A stretch of 64,000 nt of DNA from Sutcliffiella horikoshii (lineage in GTDB: Bacteria > Bacillota > Bacilli > Bacillales > Bacillaceae_I): contig NZ_RXZI01000004.1 in assembly GCF_021991925.1 (NCBI RefSeq), positions 62,001 to 126,000 of the forward strand, read 5' to 3'. Numbering within the stretch: position 1 is the first letter of the stretch; each line of letters begins with the position of its first letter. The notes under the pieces are model-generated. The model was not told where the DNA came from. It did no database searches and saw only the letters and a list, made by a program, of their open reading frames with translations. Both the position numbers and the translations under genes were made by a program. Shown one piece after another: positions 9,610 through 18,559 of this stretch.

Positions 9610-9987
9610 TCAATCTCGAATTATACCTTTACTGTTGCCTAGGAGGACTTGTTTGCCTTTTTGGTTGGTGTAGATGGATGTGACGTTGACTTGTTTGTAG
9701 CCTTCTTGTTGTTGGACGTTGTTGAGGGTGGCTTCACAGGTGATGGTGTCTCCAGTAAAGACGGGGCGGAGGAATTCCATGTTCATTTCTCTTGCAATGT
9801 AGTTTAGGTCTCCCCCTATTTTGGTACCAATACTTGCAGTCAACAGACCGTGTACCATTAAACGGCCCTGCTCATCCTTTTCCACATGATGCCTGCCTTG
9901 ATCTCCTGAAACCTCTCCAAATTGAAGGGTTTCCTCCACAGTGAATGTTCTGGAATAAGTCAGTACTTCACCAGTTTGAACCTTCAT
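9610..9987 (-). CDS. MaoC-like (hot-dog fold) dehydratase
   Basis: A single-domain hot-dog protein of 125 residues. FGEVSGDQGRHHVEKDEQGRLMVHGLLTASIG fits the (R)-hydratase motif, with catalytic Asp and His in GDxxxxH and the following GRxMVHGLL helix. FLRPVFTGDTITCEATL is the usual second half. It likely hydrates or dehydrates an acyl-CoA or acyl-ACP. Together with the adjacent yhaR this hints at fatty-acyl-CoA metabolism, but the 100-bp gap contains a GAGGG/CCCTC hairpin and co-transcription is unproven. ATG 9987 follows AGGAGGG. Confidence 0.8.
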   Translation of the reverse strand: MKVQTGEVLTYSRTFTVEETLQFGEVSGDQGRHHVEKDEQGRLMVHGLLTASIGTKIGGDLNYIAREMNMEFLRPVFTGDTITCEATLNNVQQQEGYKQVNVTSIYTNQKGKQVLLGNSKGIIRD

Positions 9988-10066
9988 CCCATTCCCTCCT
10001 CTTAGATATATAACTAGTATAATATGAAAACGCTTAAAAATGAATGATTATTCACTCATTTCCTCT

Positions 10067-10095
10067 AAAAAAATAGGCAGGGTCTCGCCCTGCCT
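10067..10095 (-). terminator. Terminator after hemZ
   Basis: Minus-strand stem AGGCAGGG / CCCTGCCT, loop of five, followed by ATTTTTTT. It starts 16 bases after the hemZ stop. Confidence 0.8.
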
Positions 10096-10110
10096 TAGCT
10101 TTTCGAATAT

Positions 10111-11601
10111 TTATTTTGAGAACAACTCTTCCAATATACGAATTTTTTCATCGGTATAATGTTCAAAGCCATCATTGTAGGATTTAGGATCTTTCGGATT
10201 GGCAAAACGAGTAATCTTCCCTGTTTCAGGGTGAACAAACTTACTAGATGCCCCACACCCAAGTCCAATGATCGTCTGTTTCTCTTCCATGATCATGATG
10301 TTATAAATGCTATCTTGGCCTGGCAATGCATATCCTACATTCTCCAAATTGCCCAAGATATTTTTTTGGCGATATAGATAATACGGTACATAATTGTGGG
10401 TAGTGGTCCACTCAGTCGCCATATCCATCATTTTCCCGATTTCATAACGGTCTGCCACCTTGTAGCGATTCTTATTCTGTGTCATTTCAGAGGCTCGTTT
10501 AAAGGACAATGTATGGACCGTCAATGATTCCGGCATCAGCTTTTCCGTTTCTTCCAGTGTGTGAGCAAATTCTCCCACCCCTTCACCAGGCAGGCCGATG
10601 ATTAAATCCATATTGATATTATTCATCCCCATTTCACGTGCAAGGTGGAATTTATCAATGGTTTCCTCCACGGTGTGATGGCGACCTATCGCTTTTAATG
10701 TTTCTTGTGTATAAGACTGCGGATTGATGCTGATTCGATCAATATTCCATTTTTTCAACACTTCTAGCTTCTCCGGCGTAATCGTGTCCGGACGTCCCGC
10801 TTCCACTGTCACTTCACGGACCTTTTCCATGTCTGGGAACGATGCATACATCTGCTCATAAAGCATATCCATCTCTTCTGCCGTTATGCTTGTAGGAGTA
10901 CCTCCACCGTAATAAACGGTGGTGATTTTGATGCCTTTTTCTTTCAACCAGGCACCAATGGCATCTATTTCATGGTGAAGCCCTCCAAGGAAGGAATCCA
11001 CCTTACCTTGTTTACCGTTGATTGCATATGCCGGGAAGGTACAATATGCACACTTTGTGGGACAGAAAGGTATCCCGATGTAAATGCTGACCTCTTGGCC
11101 TAAATCATGTAAATCCGGCACTACATCAAGCTGGCGATCCACAATCTGCTGCATCAACTCTATCTTTTCATCTGTAATTAAATAATCTTCCCTCAGCTGT
11201 TGATGGACTTTTTCTTGAGGCTCCCCCTTCTGAAGCTTAGAGTGGAGAAGTTTCGTTGGACGGATTCCTGTTAAGATCCCCCATTTCTGAATGATACCCG
11301 TATGTTCTTGCAACAGGGTCAAGTAAACATAGGACACTGCTTGTTTTTTACGGCGAAAGCTCTCTTTTTCATCAGAATCGCCCAAATCTTTCGTATGGGA
11401 ACAAGACAGTTCGCCGAGTTGTCCATTTACAATAAACGTGGTGTTTTTCACTTCAACCTGGAATACTACCTCTAACTCAGAGGAGGTATCTTCCCCAAGC
11501 ACCACTTCTGTTTCCTCAAAAAATAAATCCGCAATCAACGATAACGGACGCTGATATCTATCATCATGTAATCCTTTAATAGCAATCTTCAAGTTAATCA
11601 C
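10111..11601 (-). CDS. hemZ: HemZ-like oxygen-independent coproporphyrinogen III oxidase family protein
   Basis: A 496-residue radical SAM protein. FCPTKCAYCTFPAY (about residue 180) is the CxxxCxxC cluster motif binding [4Fe-4S] and SAM; VYYGGGTPTS is the GGTPT motif; VTVEAGRPDTIT and RISINPQSY follow in the order seen in HemN/HemZ. An N-terminal domain of about 170 residues precedes the radical SAM barrel, as in B. subtilis HemZ. It probably acts in haem synthesis under low oxygen, or in a related porphyrin step. Start ATG 11601 is preceded by AAAGGTG. The gene has its own terminator and is the usual neighbour of yhaR and yhaX. Confidence 0.9.
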   Translation of the reverse strand: MINLKIAIKGLHDDRYQRPLSLIADLFFEETEVVLGEDTSSELEVVFQVEVKNTTFIVNGQLGELSCSHTKDLGDSDEKESFRRKKQAVSYVYLTLLQEHTGIIQKWGILTGIRPTKLLHSKLQKGEPQEKVHQQLREDYLITDEKIELMQQIVDRQLDVVPDLHDLGQEVSIYIGIPFCPTKCAYCTFPAYAINGKQGKVDSFLGGLHHEIDAIGAWLKEKGIKITTVYYGGGTPTSITAEEMDMLYEQMYASFPDMEKVREVTVEAGRPDTITPEKLEVLKKWNIDRISINPQSYTQETLKAIGRHHTVEETIDKFHLAREMGMNNINMDLIIGLPGEGVGEFAHTLEETEKLMPESLTVHTLSFKRASEMTQNKNRYKVADRYEIGKMMDMATEWTTTHNYVPYYLYRQKNILGNLENVGYALPGQDSIYNIMIMEEKQTIIGLGCGASSKFVHPETGKITRFANPKDPKSYNDGFEHYTDEKIRILEELFSK

Positions 11602-11830
11602 CTTTCACACTTGCTTTGTTTCTACGCAAGATTTTCACTTCCACTAGTGTAACGGATGTAGTGCACGCATATCAAGATAATACCACTGGAAAAGAAACAA
11701 GCTTCGTGTTTTCTGTTGGATGGTATGAATGTATTCTAATTTTTAGTTTCATATACCCTCTATAAGTCCCGCTTTTCACTGCCACCCTGATCTGGGCTCC
11801 ATAGTAATCCTTTTCCATTACCTTACAATT

Positions 11831-11868
11831 TAAAAAAATAAAGGCAAACCCCATTTTCGGAGTCTGCC
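11831..11868 (-). terminator. Terminator after yhaX
   Basis: Minus-strand stem GGCAGACTCC / GGGGTTTGCC (two G-U pairs), then TTTATTTTTTT. It begins ten bases after the yhaX stop. The remaining intergenic stretch to hemZ (about 11605-11830) shows nothing I can support. Confidence 0.7.
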
Positions 11869-11877
11869 CCTACCTTT

Positions 11878-12738
11878 CTATATTTTCATTTTATTTAAGA
11901 ACGCAATGCGTTGCTGTTTGCGGAAATGTTCCTTGATCATATAGGCTACACCGTTTTCATCATTCGTTCTGGTGATCCAATCGGCAGCCTGTTTCACTTC
12001 TCTCGGTGCATTGCCCATCGCCACACCTAGCCCCGCCACCTCAATGATCGGCAGGTCTTCCATTGTATCACCAATGACCACCATTTCTTGTGGAGGAATT
12101 TTCAATACTTCCCCAAGAGTTAACAATCCATCCATCTTCGTGCCACCATCAGGCAGGATATCCACCTTCCCGTCGGCATGGACAAGGATCTCTATCCCCT
12201 CAAACGCAGATTTCAAGGTAGTCAGTACCCGCTCCCTCTCCTCCGGTTCTGAAAAATAGACTTCTATTTTAGGAGGCGCAATCGGGTTATCGATTAGTGT
12301 ATCCCCTAAGGACTCGACAAACTGCATCGGATAGATCAAGGGGTCACTTGAACCGAGCACTGCTCTTGCCATTAAGTTATTGGCCCCACGAAGTCTGTTC
12401 CCTATTGAATAACGTTCGTGCAGTATTCGGACCGTGCATTCGTAGTTTTCTAGCACCTGTACTAGATTGAAGGTTTTATCCTCCGATAGACGCTTCACAT
12501 GAAGAGGTTGCTCCAGCTTGGAGGCAATGAACGCCCCACCGTGTGTCACCAGAAATGTATCAAGTTTCAAAGATTTGGCCACTTTTTTTGCAAAAGCAAA
12601 ACTACGGCCGGTCACAAGTGTAACGTAGACTCCCTTGTTTTTCACATACTCTATCGCTTCTTTCGTTTCCTTTGCCAATCTTCCATTCGATTTCAATAGC
12701 GTTCCATCAATATTGATGGCGAGCAGGCGGTATATCAT
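11878..12738 (-). CDS. yhaX: Cof-type HAD family protein (YhaX-like), nucleophile Asp replaced by Asn
   Basis: A 286-residue HAD-superfamily protein of the Cof/IIB type. Motif I reads LLAINIDGTLL, so the nucleophilic first Asp of DxD is Asn (codon AAT). Motif II Thr is in VTLVTGRSF; the motif III Lys is probably in the GGTKMDGLL region; motif IV is VVIGDTMEDLPII. The alpha/beta cap is present between residues 85 and 190. Cof proteins dephosphorylate small sugar phosphates or flavin precursors, but the lost nucleophile suggests weak or no phosphatase activity. Position between hemZ and yheA matches B. subtilis yhaX. Start ATG 12738 follows GGAGGTCTCTCC. Confidence 0.85.
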   Translation of the reverse strand: MIYRLLAINIDGTLLKSNGRLAKETKEAIEYVKNKGVYVTLVTGRSFAFAKKVAKSLKLDTFLVTHGGAFIASKLEQPLHVKRLSEDKTFNLVQVLENYECTVRILHERYSIGNRLRGANNLMARAVLGSSDPLIYPMQFVESLGDTLIDNPIAPPKIEVYFSEPEERERVLTTLKSAFEGIEILVHADGKVDILPDGGTKMDGLLTLGEVLKIPPQEMVVIGDTMEDLPIIEVAGLGVAMGNAPREVKQAADWITRTNDENGVAYMIKEHFRKQQRIAFLNKMKI

Positions 12739-12828
12739 GGAGAGACCTCCTTATCTAAGATGTTTGTACTTATTGATATGAGTATGAGGAAATTGGGGGA
12801 AATAGAACATTTGGAATATGAGGTCAAG

Positions 12829-12853
12829 AAAAAAACGCACTATTTAAAGTGCG
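12829..12853 (-). terminator. Terminator after yheA
   Basis: Minus-strand stem CGCACT / AGTGCG with TTTTTTTC tract. It lies 26 bases past the yheA stop. Confidence 0.75.
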
Positions 12854-12878
12854 CTTTCCTACCGTTTCCACTATTCAT

Positions 12879-13238
12879 TTAGTTAGCGGAATCTACATTG
12901 CTATATAATTCTTCAAGTGGCTTCATGATAATCTTGTTTAGTTCGCTTACCATCATGCTCATTTGTTGCTCAGCTTCCATAAGCTTCGCAATCGCTTCGT
13001 TCTGTTGCACAACTGCTACTGTCTTTTGAGCTTGCTCTACTTCCTCTTGAGTAATTTCTTGGCCGCTCATTTGCTTTTGTTGTAGCTCTAATTGAATGTT
13101 GCGGAAGTTTTCGAACATTCTTTTTGTTGTATCGTCTGCGAAAACCTCTTTATATAAAGATTGTAAATTTTTGAATTCATCGCTTTCTTTTACTGCTGTT
13201 TCCAGATTGTACGCTACATCATAAACATTGTTTGCCAT
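12879..13238 (-). CDS. yheA: YheA, YlbF/YmcA-family helical protein
   Basis: A 119-residue, entirely helical, Gln/Glu-rich protein: ANNVYDVAYNLETAVKESDEF at the start, FRNIQLELQQKQMSGQEITQEE in the middle. This matches the YlbF/YmcA (DUF964) family; YheA is its third paralogue. YlbF and YmcA with YaaT act on RNase Y and on competence/biofilm control; YheA's own role is not established. ATG 13238 follows GGAAGGA. An upstream ATG at 13268 lacks a ribosome site. Confidence 0.85.
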   Translation of the reverse strand: MANNVYDVAYNLETAVKESDEFKNLQSLYKEVFADDTTKRMFENFRNIQLELQQKQMSGQEITQEEVEQAQKTVAVVQQNEAIAKLMEAEQQMSMMVSELNKIIMKPLEELYSNVDSAN

Positions 13239-13344
13239 TTGTATGTCATTCCTTCCTTTTTTGCCCATCTTTCAGGCATGCTAGTGACCAGTATAACAAA
13301 CCTGCCAGTGTCATTCAAACCAAAAGGTTAAGTTACGCTAACGC

Positions 13345-13474
13345 CTGTAGTTTTCCGTTTCAGGTATTCGCTTTCCGCGGGGCGGTGCTTGAGCCTCCTC
13401 GGCTACGCCTGTGGGGTCTCAAGTCTACCGCTACCTCCCGCCGGAGTCTCATACCTTCCTCTTCAAACTACAGG
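13345..13474. repeat. Structured dispersed repeat R1, copy A
   Basis: A 130-bp non-coding element with perfect 10-bp outer arms CCTGTAGTTT / AAACTACAGG. Inside are GCTTTCCGCGGGG, the stem TTGAG / CTCAA around CCTCCTCGG...GGGGT, and CCTCCCGCCGGAG pairing back to the GCGGG. The same core recurs near 20.4, 25.4, 40.5 and 47.4 kb with different but still complementary arms. It fills most of the 13239-13485 gap between yheA and yheB. Confidence 0.85.
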
Positions 13475-13485
13475 GAGAGCTTCTC

Positions 13486-14619
13486 TCAAAGGAAAAGCAC
13501 GAGCATACCTTGTAGGAAACCTATCAGTCCCCCCAATAGAGCGCCAAGGTAGGTAATTAATTTTAATTCTCTTCGGGATACAGAGAGGACCATTTCCTCG
13601 ACTTCCTGCAGGGAAAAGGATTCCACCTGATCTCTCACCACTTCCTCAAGTTTCAATCTTACGAGCAGTTCTTCCAGTTTCTCAAGTAGGAGTTTACTGC
13701 CTGTGGAAAAAGCGGCTGGGACTAATTTTTCCATCATCCATGGATAAATTGGTTCGATCGCTTCCTTCACCGTTTTGTTCATCCATTTAGGTACATCCAC
13801 CGTGCGCTCCACCACAGTATGGAGGGAGGATAGGATCGCTTCCCTTGTGATTCTATTTTCCAGGTCCTGAACATCCATCTCCTTCAGTTTATTCCATTCC
13901 CTGTACAAAACATTGATCAAGACATCTTTTGTACCATCATGTTTAAGGAACTTGATGATTTCGGGCTGGACCTTATCCACAAGAGGATAATTGCCCATGA
14001 ACATCTGCACGACGCTTCCCAATTTTCCACGGGTCGCGATAAAGTCATTGATCATTTTGGTTAACTGCCGCTTTCCTTCCCCACTCTCAAAATGATGGAT
14101 AGCTTTCGTCAGAATGAATTCTGATACTGCCGGAATATTGCTTTCCACCGAATGCATCAATTTTGCCGGTAGTACTTGCTGAATGGGTTTATAGCGTAAC
14201 CCTTGCATAACCTCTTCGTATTTGCTCTCGACAATTATGTGGAGATTTTCCTGGAAAAGTGTTTCAGCGTCGTCTATACCAAATTTCGCTAACACTTCCT
14301 GCACGCTTATCCCTTTTTCAAGATAATGGTCGATCTCTTCTTTTATCCATACTTCCGATTTTTCCTGAAAAGAACTATTTACAAGTCTCCTTTTCATGCT
14401 TTCTGCTGTCAGGAGATGCTCCATGACAAGCTTTCCAAGTTGATCAGCAAGCTCTGATCTCCTCTTTGGGATCAATCCGGGAGTAAATGGTACTCTTTTG
14501 CCGAACAGAAAAATGGGCTTATATGGCCGAAATAGCATCCGAATTGCGAGCGAGTTAGTAACGCCACCTATCAACGCACCAATTCCCACCATCAACACAA
14601 TGACAAATAATATATCCAT
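13486..14619 (-). CDS. yheB: YheB, DUF445 family membrane protein
   Basis: A 377-residue DUF445 protein with one TM segment at each end: [21 protein letters not shown] at the N-terminus and [24 protein letters not shown] at the C-terminus. The N-terminal region [27 protein letters not shown] is the family hallmark. The long helical middle presumably sits on one side of the membrane. Function is unknown. Length equals that of B. subtilis YheB as I recall it. It is divergent from the YheC/YheD gene cluster. Confidence 0.85.
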   Translation of the reverse strand: MDILFVIVLMVGIGALIGGVTNSLAIRMLFRPYKPIFLFGKRVPFTPGLIPKRRSELADQLGKLVMEHLLTAESMKRRLVNSSFQEKSEVWIKEEIDHYLEKGISVQEVLAKFGIDDAETLFQENLHIIVESKYEEVMQGLRYKPIQQVLPAKLMHSVESNIPAVSEFILTKAIHHFESGEGKRQLTKMINDFIATRGKLGSVVQMFMGNYPLVDKVQPEIIKFLKHDGTKDVLINVLYREWNKLKEMDVQDLENRITREAILSSLHTVVERTVDVPKWMNKTVKEAIEPIYPWMMEKLVPAAFSTGSKLLLEKLEELLVRLKLEEVVRDQVESFSLQEVEEMVLSVSRRELKLITYLGALLGGLIGFLQGMLVLFL

Positions 14620-14737
14620 CTATCAGAACCTCTTTCCAATCACCGATTTATCTTTGTTTCAATACTATACATTGTGGGGAAATTCCCCAAGTCTCTCCAA
14701 CTGTTGCCTAACCTTAGATGAAAAATGAGGGAAAAAC

Positions 14738-16120
14738 ATGAACTTTCAAGCTGTCAGGGTAATTCCTATAGAAATGAAAAAAAAATCACCTGTACCAATT
14801 ATACAAATAAGTGGAGCTTTGGCAAAAAGATTAAAGCTTCCGGAAGATATATCCATATGCACTGTCCAATGCAGCCGGAATACAATACCATGCAATATCG
14901 TAAACATTAATATAGAAGGAAACCTTGTAAGAATGGACAGAACCATCCAAGAGTCATTGCTTCTGTTTGAAGAAGAAAGGACGTATCTTATCACCTATGA
15001 TGCAGAGTCTAATAAGCTTCATATTGGCCCTGTCATCGCCCTTCTTACAGAAATATCTATAAAAGAAAACGAGCAAATCGACCTTAAATCCATTGAAGAC
15101 TATTGTATGGAGCTTGCCAACTATTCAGAAGATATCGGAGTCATCTTTTATGTGTTTACCCTTCATAAAGAATTGTCGGAAAAAAGCATGGAAGGGTTTT
15201 ATCTGGAAAATAACATGTGGAATAAAGCACTGCTCCCATTTCCTCAGGTCGTTCATAACCGCCTCCATAAACGTACGAATGAGAAGAGTGAAATGTTCCG
15301 GGAATTTACCGACCAATTACAAGAATGGAGCATCCCTTATTTCAATGATCATTTTCTCGATAAATGGACCGTCCATGAGCAGCTTGCCGAAGCGGAGCAT
15401 TTACTTCCATACCTGCCTGATACGGCACTCTTTTCTGCTAAGCGTCTTGAAGCATGGCTCGAAACGTATTCTGTGGTGTTTTTAAAACCAATCAATGGCA
15501 GCCAGGGAAAGCAAATCTTCAAAGTTTGTAAAACATCAGATGGCTTTAACTTGGATTATTCTTCCCTTCAACAACAAGTATCTCAAACTTACAGCAGTTT
15601 CCATGATTTGTACAAGCGACTTTCCCCCCATATAAAGAAAAGGCAATATATCCTGCAACAAGGTTTGAATCTGGTCCACCTTGATGAAAGACCGGTGGAT
15701 TTCCGTTATTTATGTCATCGAACCGAGAATAATCGATGGCAGGTAACTTCCATCACCGCGAGGGCCTCCAAAAGCGGTTCATTCGTTTCGAACCTTGCCC
15801 AGGGAGGGGAGATGCTATCTGTCAACCATGTACTTGGCGCACAGTTCGATGCAAAAGAAATGCCCCAAATCCGTAAGCACCTGAAAGAACTGGCTTTGGA
15901 AGTCGCGAGGGAAATAGGAGCTGTTTCTGAAGGCATCTTCGGGGAATTGGGCATTGACCTCGCCATAGATACAACCGGTCACCCTTGGATTATTGAAGTG
16001 AATACGAAACCGTCCAAAAACTTGGATCAACCCCAAAGCACAAGGACAATACGACCATCTGCAAAAGCTGTCATACTCTATTGCCTATACCTTATTCATG
16101 AACATTTAAAGGAGAGATAA
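14738..16120 (+). CDS. YheC/YheD-family ATP-grasp protein 1
   Basis: A 460-residue member of the spore-coat-associated YheC/YheD family. The N-terminal third (to about 190) is a family-specific domain that repeats in genes 3 and 4 of the cluster. The C-terminal ATP-grasp part has FLKPINGSQGKQ (about 248-259; third loop Gly replaced by Gln), RPVDFRYL, SNLAQGGEM, and the metal-binding end FGELGIDLAIDT...EVNTKPS. ATP-grasp enzymes join carboxylates to amines or thiols via acyl phosphate; the substrate here is unknown. ATG 14738 follows GAGGG. First gene of a tight four-gene operon. Confidence 0.85.
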   Translation: MNFQAVRVIPIEMKKKSPVPIIQISGALAKRLKLPEDISICTVQCSRNTIPCNIVNINIEGNLVRMDRTIQESLLLFEEERTYLITYDAESNKLHIGPVIALLTEISIKENEQIDLKSIEDYCMELANYSEDIGVIFYVFTLHKELSEKSMEGFYLENNMWNKALLPFPQVVHNRLHKRTNEKSEMFREFTDQLQEWSIPYFNDHFLDKWTVHEQLAEAEHLLPYLPDTALFSAKRLEAWLETYSVVFLKPINGSQGKQIFKVCKTSDGFNLDYSSLQQQVSQTYSSFHDLYKRLSPHIKKRQYILQQGLNLVHLDERPVDFRYLCHRTENNRWQVTSITARASKSGSFVSNLAQGGEMLSVNHVLGAQFDAKEMPQIRKHLKELALEVAREIGAVSEGIFGELGIDLAIDTTGHPWIIEVNTKPSKNLDQPQSTRTIRPSAKAVILYCLYLIHEHLKER

Positions 16121-16121
16121 C

Positions 16122-17180
16122 ATGATAACCCTTGGTGTCCTCTCGTTTTCACAACCTACCCCCTACCTTACAAAAATTGCGGAACATGCGATAAAAAATG
16201 ACGTCAGGACTTGCATCCTTTCACCAGCTCATTTAACAGGAAGTCCTTCTATTGTGAATGGACTGTTATACTCTCCATCTAAAGAGGAATGGGAGAGCAC
16301 ACCATTTCCCCTTCCTTCTTTTATCTACGATCGTTGTTTCTATGGAAATAAAAAGACAAAGCTCTTCAAGTTCCATACAGATACACTGAAAATGAGAGAG
16401 GATGTACACTTTCTGGGCTACGGCCTTCCAGATAAATGGGAAGTGTATCAATCACTATCTTCCCTTCCAGAGTTAGAGGCTTTTTTCCCCACCACAAGGA
16501 AGTTGACAAGTGTGGCTTATTTTTTATCCCATTTTACTCACCACGACAACTGGTTGATCAAACCTATAAATGGCTCGCAAGGAAGGGGCTTGATAAAAGT
16601 GGAGAAGGTGAGTGGGCAATACGTCACAAAAGAAGTGGTACAGCCAGGAGAACTACTTCATGTATTCCGGTCTGATGCGCATTTGAAGAAATGGCTACAT
16701 ATTCGAATGCAGCATGTTGACTATCTTTTTCAACCTTTTTTACCTTTGCAAAATAAAAAGAATGCCCCCTTTGATTTGAGGCTCCTTCTTCAAAAAGACG
16801 AGGAGGGGAAATGGACAGAAAGGGTTCGTGCCATCAGGACAGGTCCTAAAAACTATATCACCTCTAACTTGGCAGGCGGCGGAGAGATGCTCCCTTTTTC
16901 AGTACTGCTTCATGGAGTGTCCCCTGTTAAAAGAAAGAAGCTGGAAGATCAATTGCAAACTATAGCTGAATGTTTGCCACCTGCCATTGAAAAGAACATA
17001 AAGACCTTATTTGAACTTGGCATAGATATAGGGGTGGATCCCGATTATAATTTATGGATTTTAGATATTAATTCCAAGCCGGGTCATAAGATAGTAACAA
17101 TGGCTTCCCCTTCTGTTAAGACAGAAATCTATGAAGCCCCGAGCAGGTACTGTATGTACTTGTCGTCTATCAAAAGGTGA
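16122..17180 (+). CDS. yheC: YheC-like ATP-grasp protein 2
   Basis: A 352-residue protein, shorter than its neighbours because it lacks their N-terminal domain, which suits YheC. The ATP-grasp loop LIKPINGSQGRGLIKVEK (about 145-162) is complete. FDLRLLLQKDEEGKW, TSNLAGGGEML and ELGIDIGVDPDYNLWILDINSKPGHK complete the nucleotide and Mg2+ site. The start is one base after the previous stop, with GGAGAG in the preceding codons, so translation is coupled. Presumed spore-coat role by family. Confidence 0.85.
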   Translation: MITLGVLSFSQPTPYLTKIAEHAIKNDVRTCILSPAHLTGSPSIVNGLLYSPSKEEWESTPFPLPSFIYDRCFYGNKKTKLFKFHTDTLKMREDVHFLGYGLPDKWEVYQSLSSLPELEAFFPTTRKLTSVAYFLSHFTHHDNWLIKPINGSQGRGLIKVEKVSGQYVTKEVVQPGELLHVFRSDAHLKKWLHIRMQHVDYLFQPFLPLQNKKNAPFDLRLLLQKDEEGKWTERVRAIRTGPKNYITSNLAGGGEMLPFSVLLHGVSPVKRKKLEDQLQTIAECLPPAIEKNIKTLFELGIDIGVDPDYNLWILDINSKPGHKIVTMASPSVKTEIYEAPSRYCMYLSSIKR

Positions 17181-17200
17181 TCTAATGGGAGTTGATGAAA

Positions 17201-18559
17201 ATGAAAGCACTCTTACCTGTTAAATGCAGGGATGACTTAAAGGACCACCGGATCCTGGTTCCTTTCCAGATCAGCAGGATGGAAATAGAATCGATAGCCT
17301 TTGGTACCCATCAGTTTTCTTGTAATGCGAGCCTTCATAGTGGACATTCTCTTATTGTTTCCAGACCTTTGTTCGAGAAACTTTTAGTCCCTTATGAAGG
17401 AAACATTCATGTGTTCGTTCACGAGGGGACCTTGCACCTTGGGCCATTGATCGGCATTTTTACAGCAGGGTTTACCAGTTCCATTATTCGTCCAATCGGC
17501 GAGCGTTCCTTATTTTTTTCAAAGCTGCTTTCCACCGAGAAAAAAGTTGGGGCCTACATGTTCCTTTTCGGTGCCAACCATATCAATTGGGAAGATGGAA
17601 CCATGGAAGGTTTTATGTTTACCGAACATGGATGGTGTAAGAAGACGCTGCCCTTTCCGCACGTCGTTTATGACCGGCTTCCGAACAGACGTACAGAAAA
17701 ACATAGGTTGCTTGCCCAAACACGGGAAAAGATGCAAAAGGATTATGCCATCCCATGGTTCAACCCGGGTTTCTTCAACAAATGGAATATTCATCAAAAA
17801 TTGATGATTGAAGAAAATATCGTGGACTATCTGCCCGAAACCCATAATGGGGTGACCATTGGAAAGATGGAGAAGCTTTTGTCTAAATATCCATTCATCT
17901 ATTTAAAACCCACGAATGGGAGTTTAGGCCTTGGCGTTTATAAGATCATCTACAATCGTGAAGAAGAAGCCTATTATGCCCGTTACAAAACAGAAGACTT
18001 TATCAATAAGCTGCAACGTTCTTCCTCTCTTGAAGCGTTGTTGTCCCATATACTGAAAAATCGTGATCTGTCATCCTATCTCATTCAACAAGGTATACCT
18101 TTAATGAAAGTGGATGATTCTTTTGTTGACTTCCGCGTCCACACGAATAAAGATGACCATGGAAAATGGGTAGTGAGCGCAATGGCCGCTAAGATGAGTG
18201 GAAAAGGCAGCATCACCACCCATGCTAACAGTGGCGGAATCATCAAGACCATACCAGAAATTTTCACAGATGAGTTGGAGCTCGAAACAGCAATCCATAA
18301 ACTTACTCATGCCTCCCTTCTAATAAGCGAAGCCATCGATACCCATTTGCCTGGTTTCATCGGGGAAATTGGGTTTGATTTTGGACTTGATAAGGAACAA
18401 AGGCTTTGGATGTTTGAAGCCAATTCCAAACCTGGCCGCTCCATATTTTATCATCCGAAATTGCGAAGTGAGGATATTCTCACACGTAAGCTTTCCATTG
18501 AGTATGCCGTTTATCTGACGGAAAACACTATAAAAAATCCGGAGGGTGTTTTTTCATGA
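17201..18559 (+). CDS. yheD: YheD-like ATP-grasp protein 3
   Basis: A protein of about 452 residues, close to the length I recall for B. subtilis YheD. N-terminal family domain, then YLKPTNGSLGLGVYK (about 230-244, intact glycine loop), DSFVDFRVHTNKDDHGKW, THANSGGIIKT and GEIGFDFGLDKEQRLWMFEANSKPGRS. The linker EGFMFTEHGWCKKTLPFPHVVYDRLPNRR is shared with genes 1 and 4 and marks duplication. I chose ATG 17201 (GGGAG nine bases upstream) over TTG 17192 or ATG 17195. It overlaps gene 4 by four bases. Confidence 0.85.
   Translation: MKALLPVKCRDDLKDHRILVPFQISRMEIESIAFGTHQFSCNASLHSGHSLIVSRPLFEKLLVPYEGNIHVFVHEGTLHLGPLIGIFTAGFTSSIIRPIGERSLFFSKLLSTEKKVGAYMFLFGANHINWEDGTMEGFMFTEHGWCKKTLPFPHVVYDRLPNRRTEKHRLLAQTREKMQKDYAIPWFNPGFFNKWNIHQKLMIEENIVDYLPETHNGVTIGKMEKLLSKYPFIYLKPTNGSLGLGVYKIIYNREEEAYYARYKTEDFINKLQRSSSLEALLSHILKNRDLSSYLIQQGIPLMKVDDSFVDFRVHTNKDDHGKWVVSAMAAKMSGKGSITTHANSGGIIKTIPEIFTDELELETAIHKLTHASLLISEAIDTHLPGFIGEIGFDFGLDKEQRLWMFEANSKPGRSIFYHPKLRSEDILTRKLSIEYAVYLTENTIKNPEGVFS

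Noticed and set aside
11672-11854. A 60-codon minus-strand reading frame between hemZ and yhaX
   Set aside because: Its start lies inside the yhaX terminator hairpin and no good ribosome site is present; the inner Met has only AAGGT. I do not support it as a gene.
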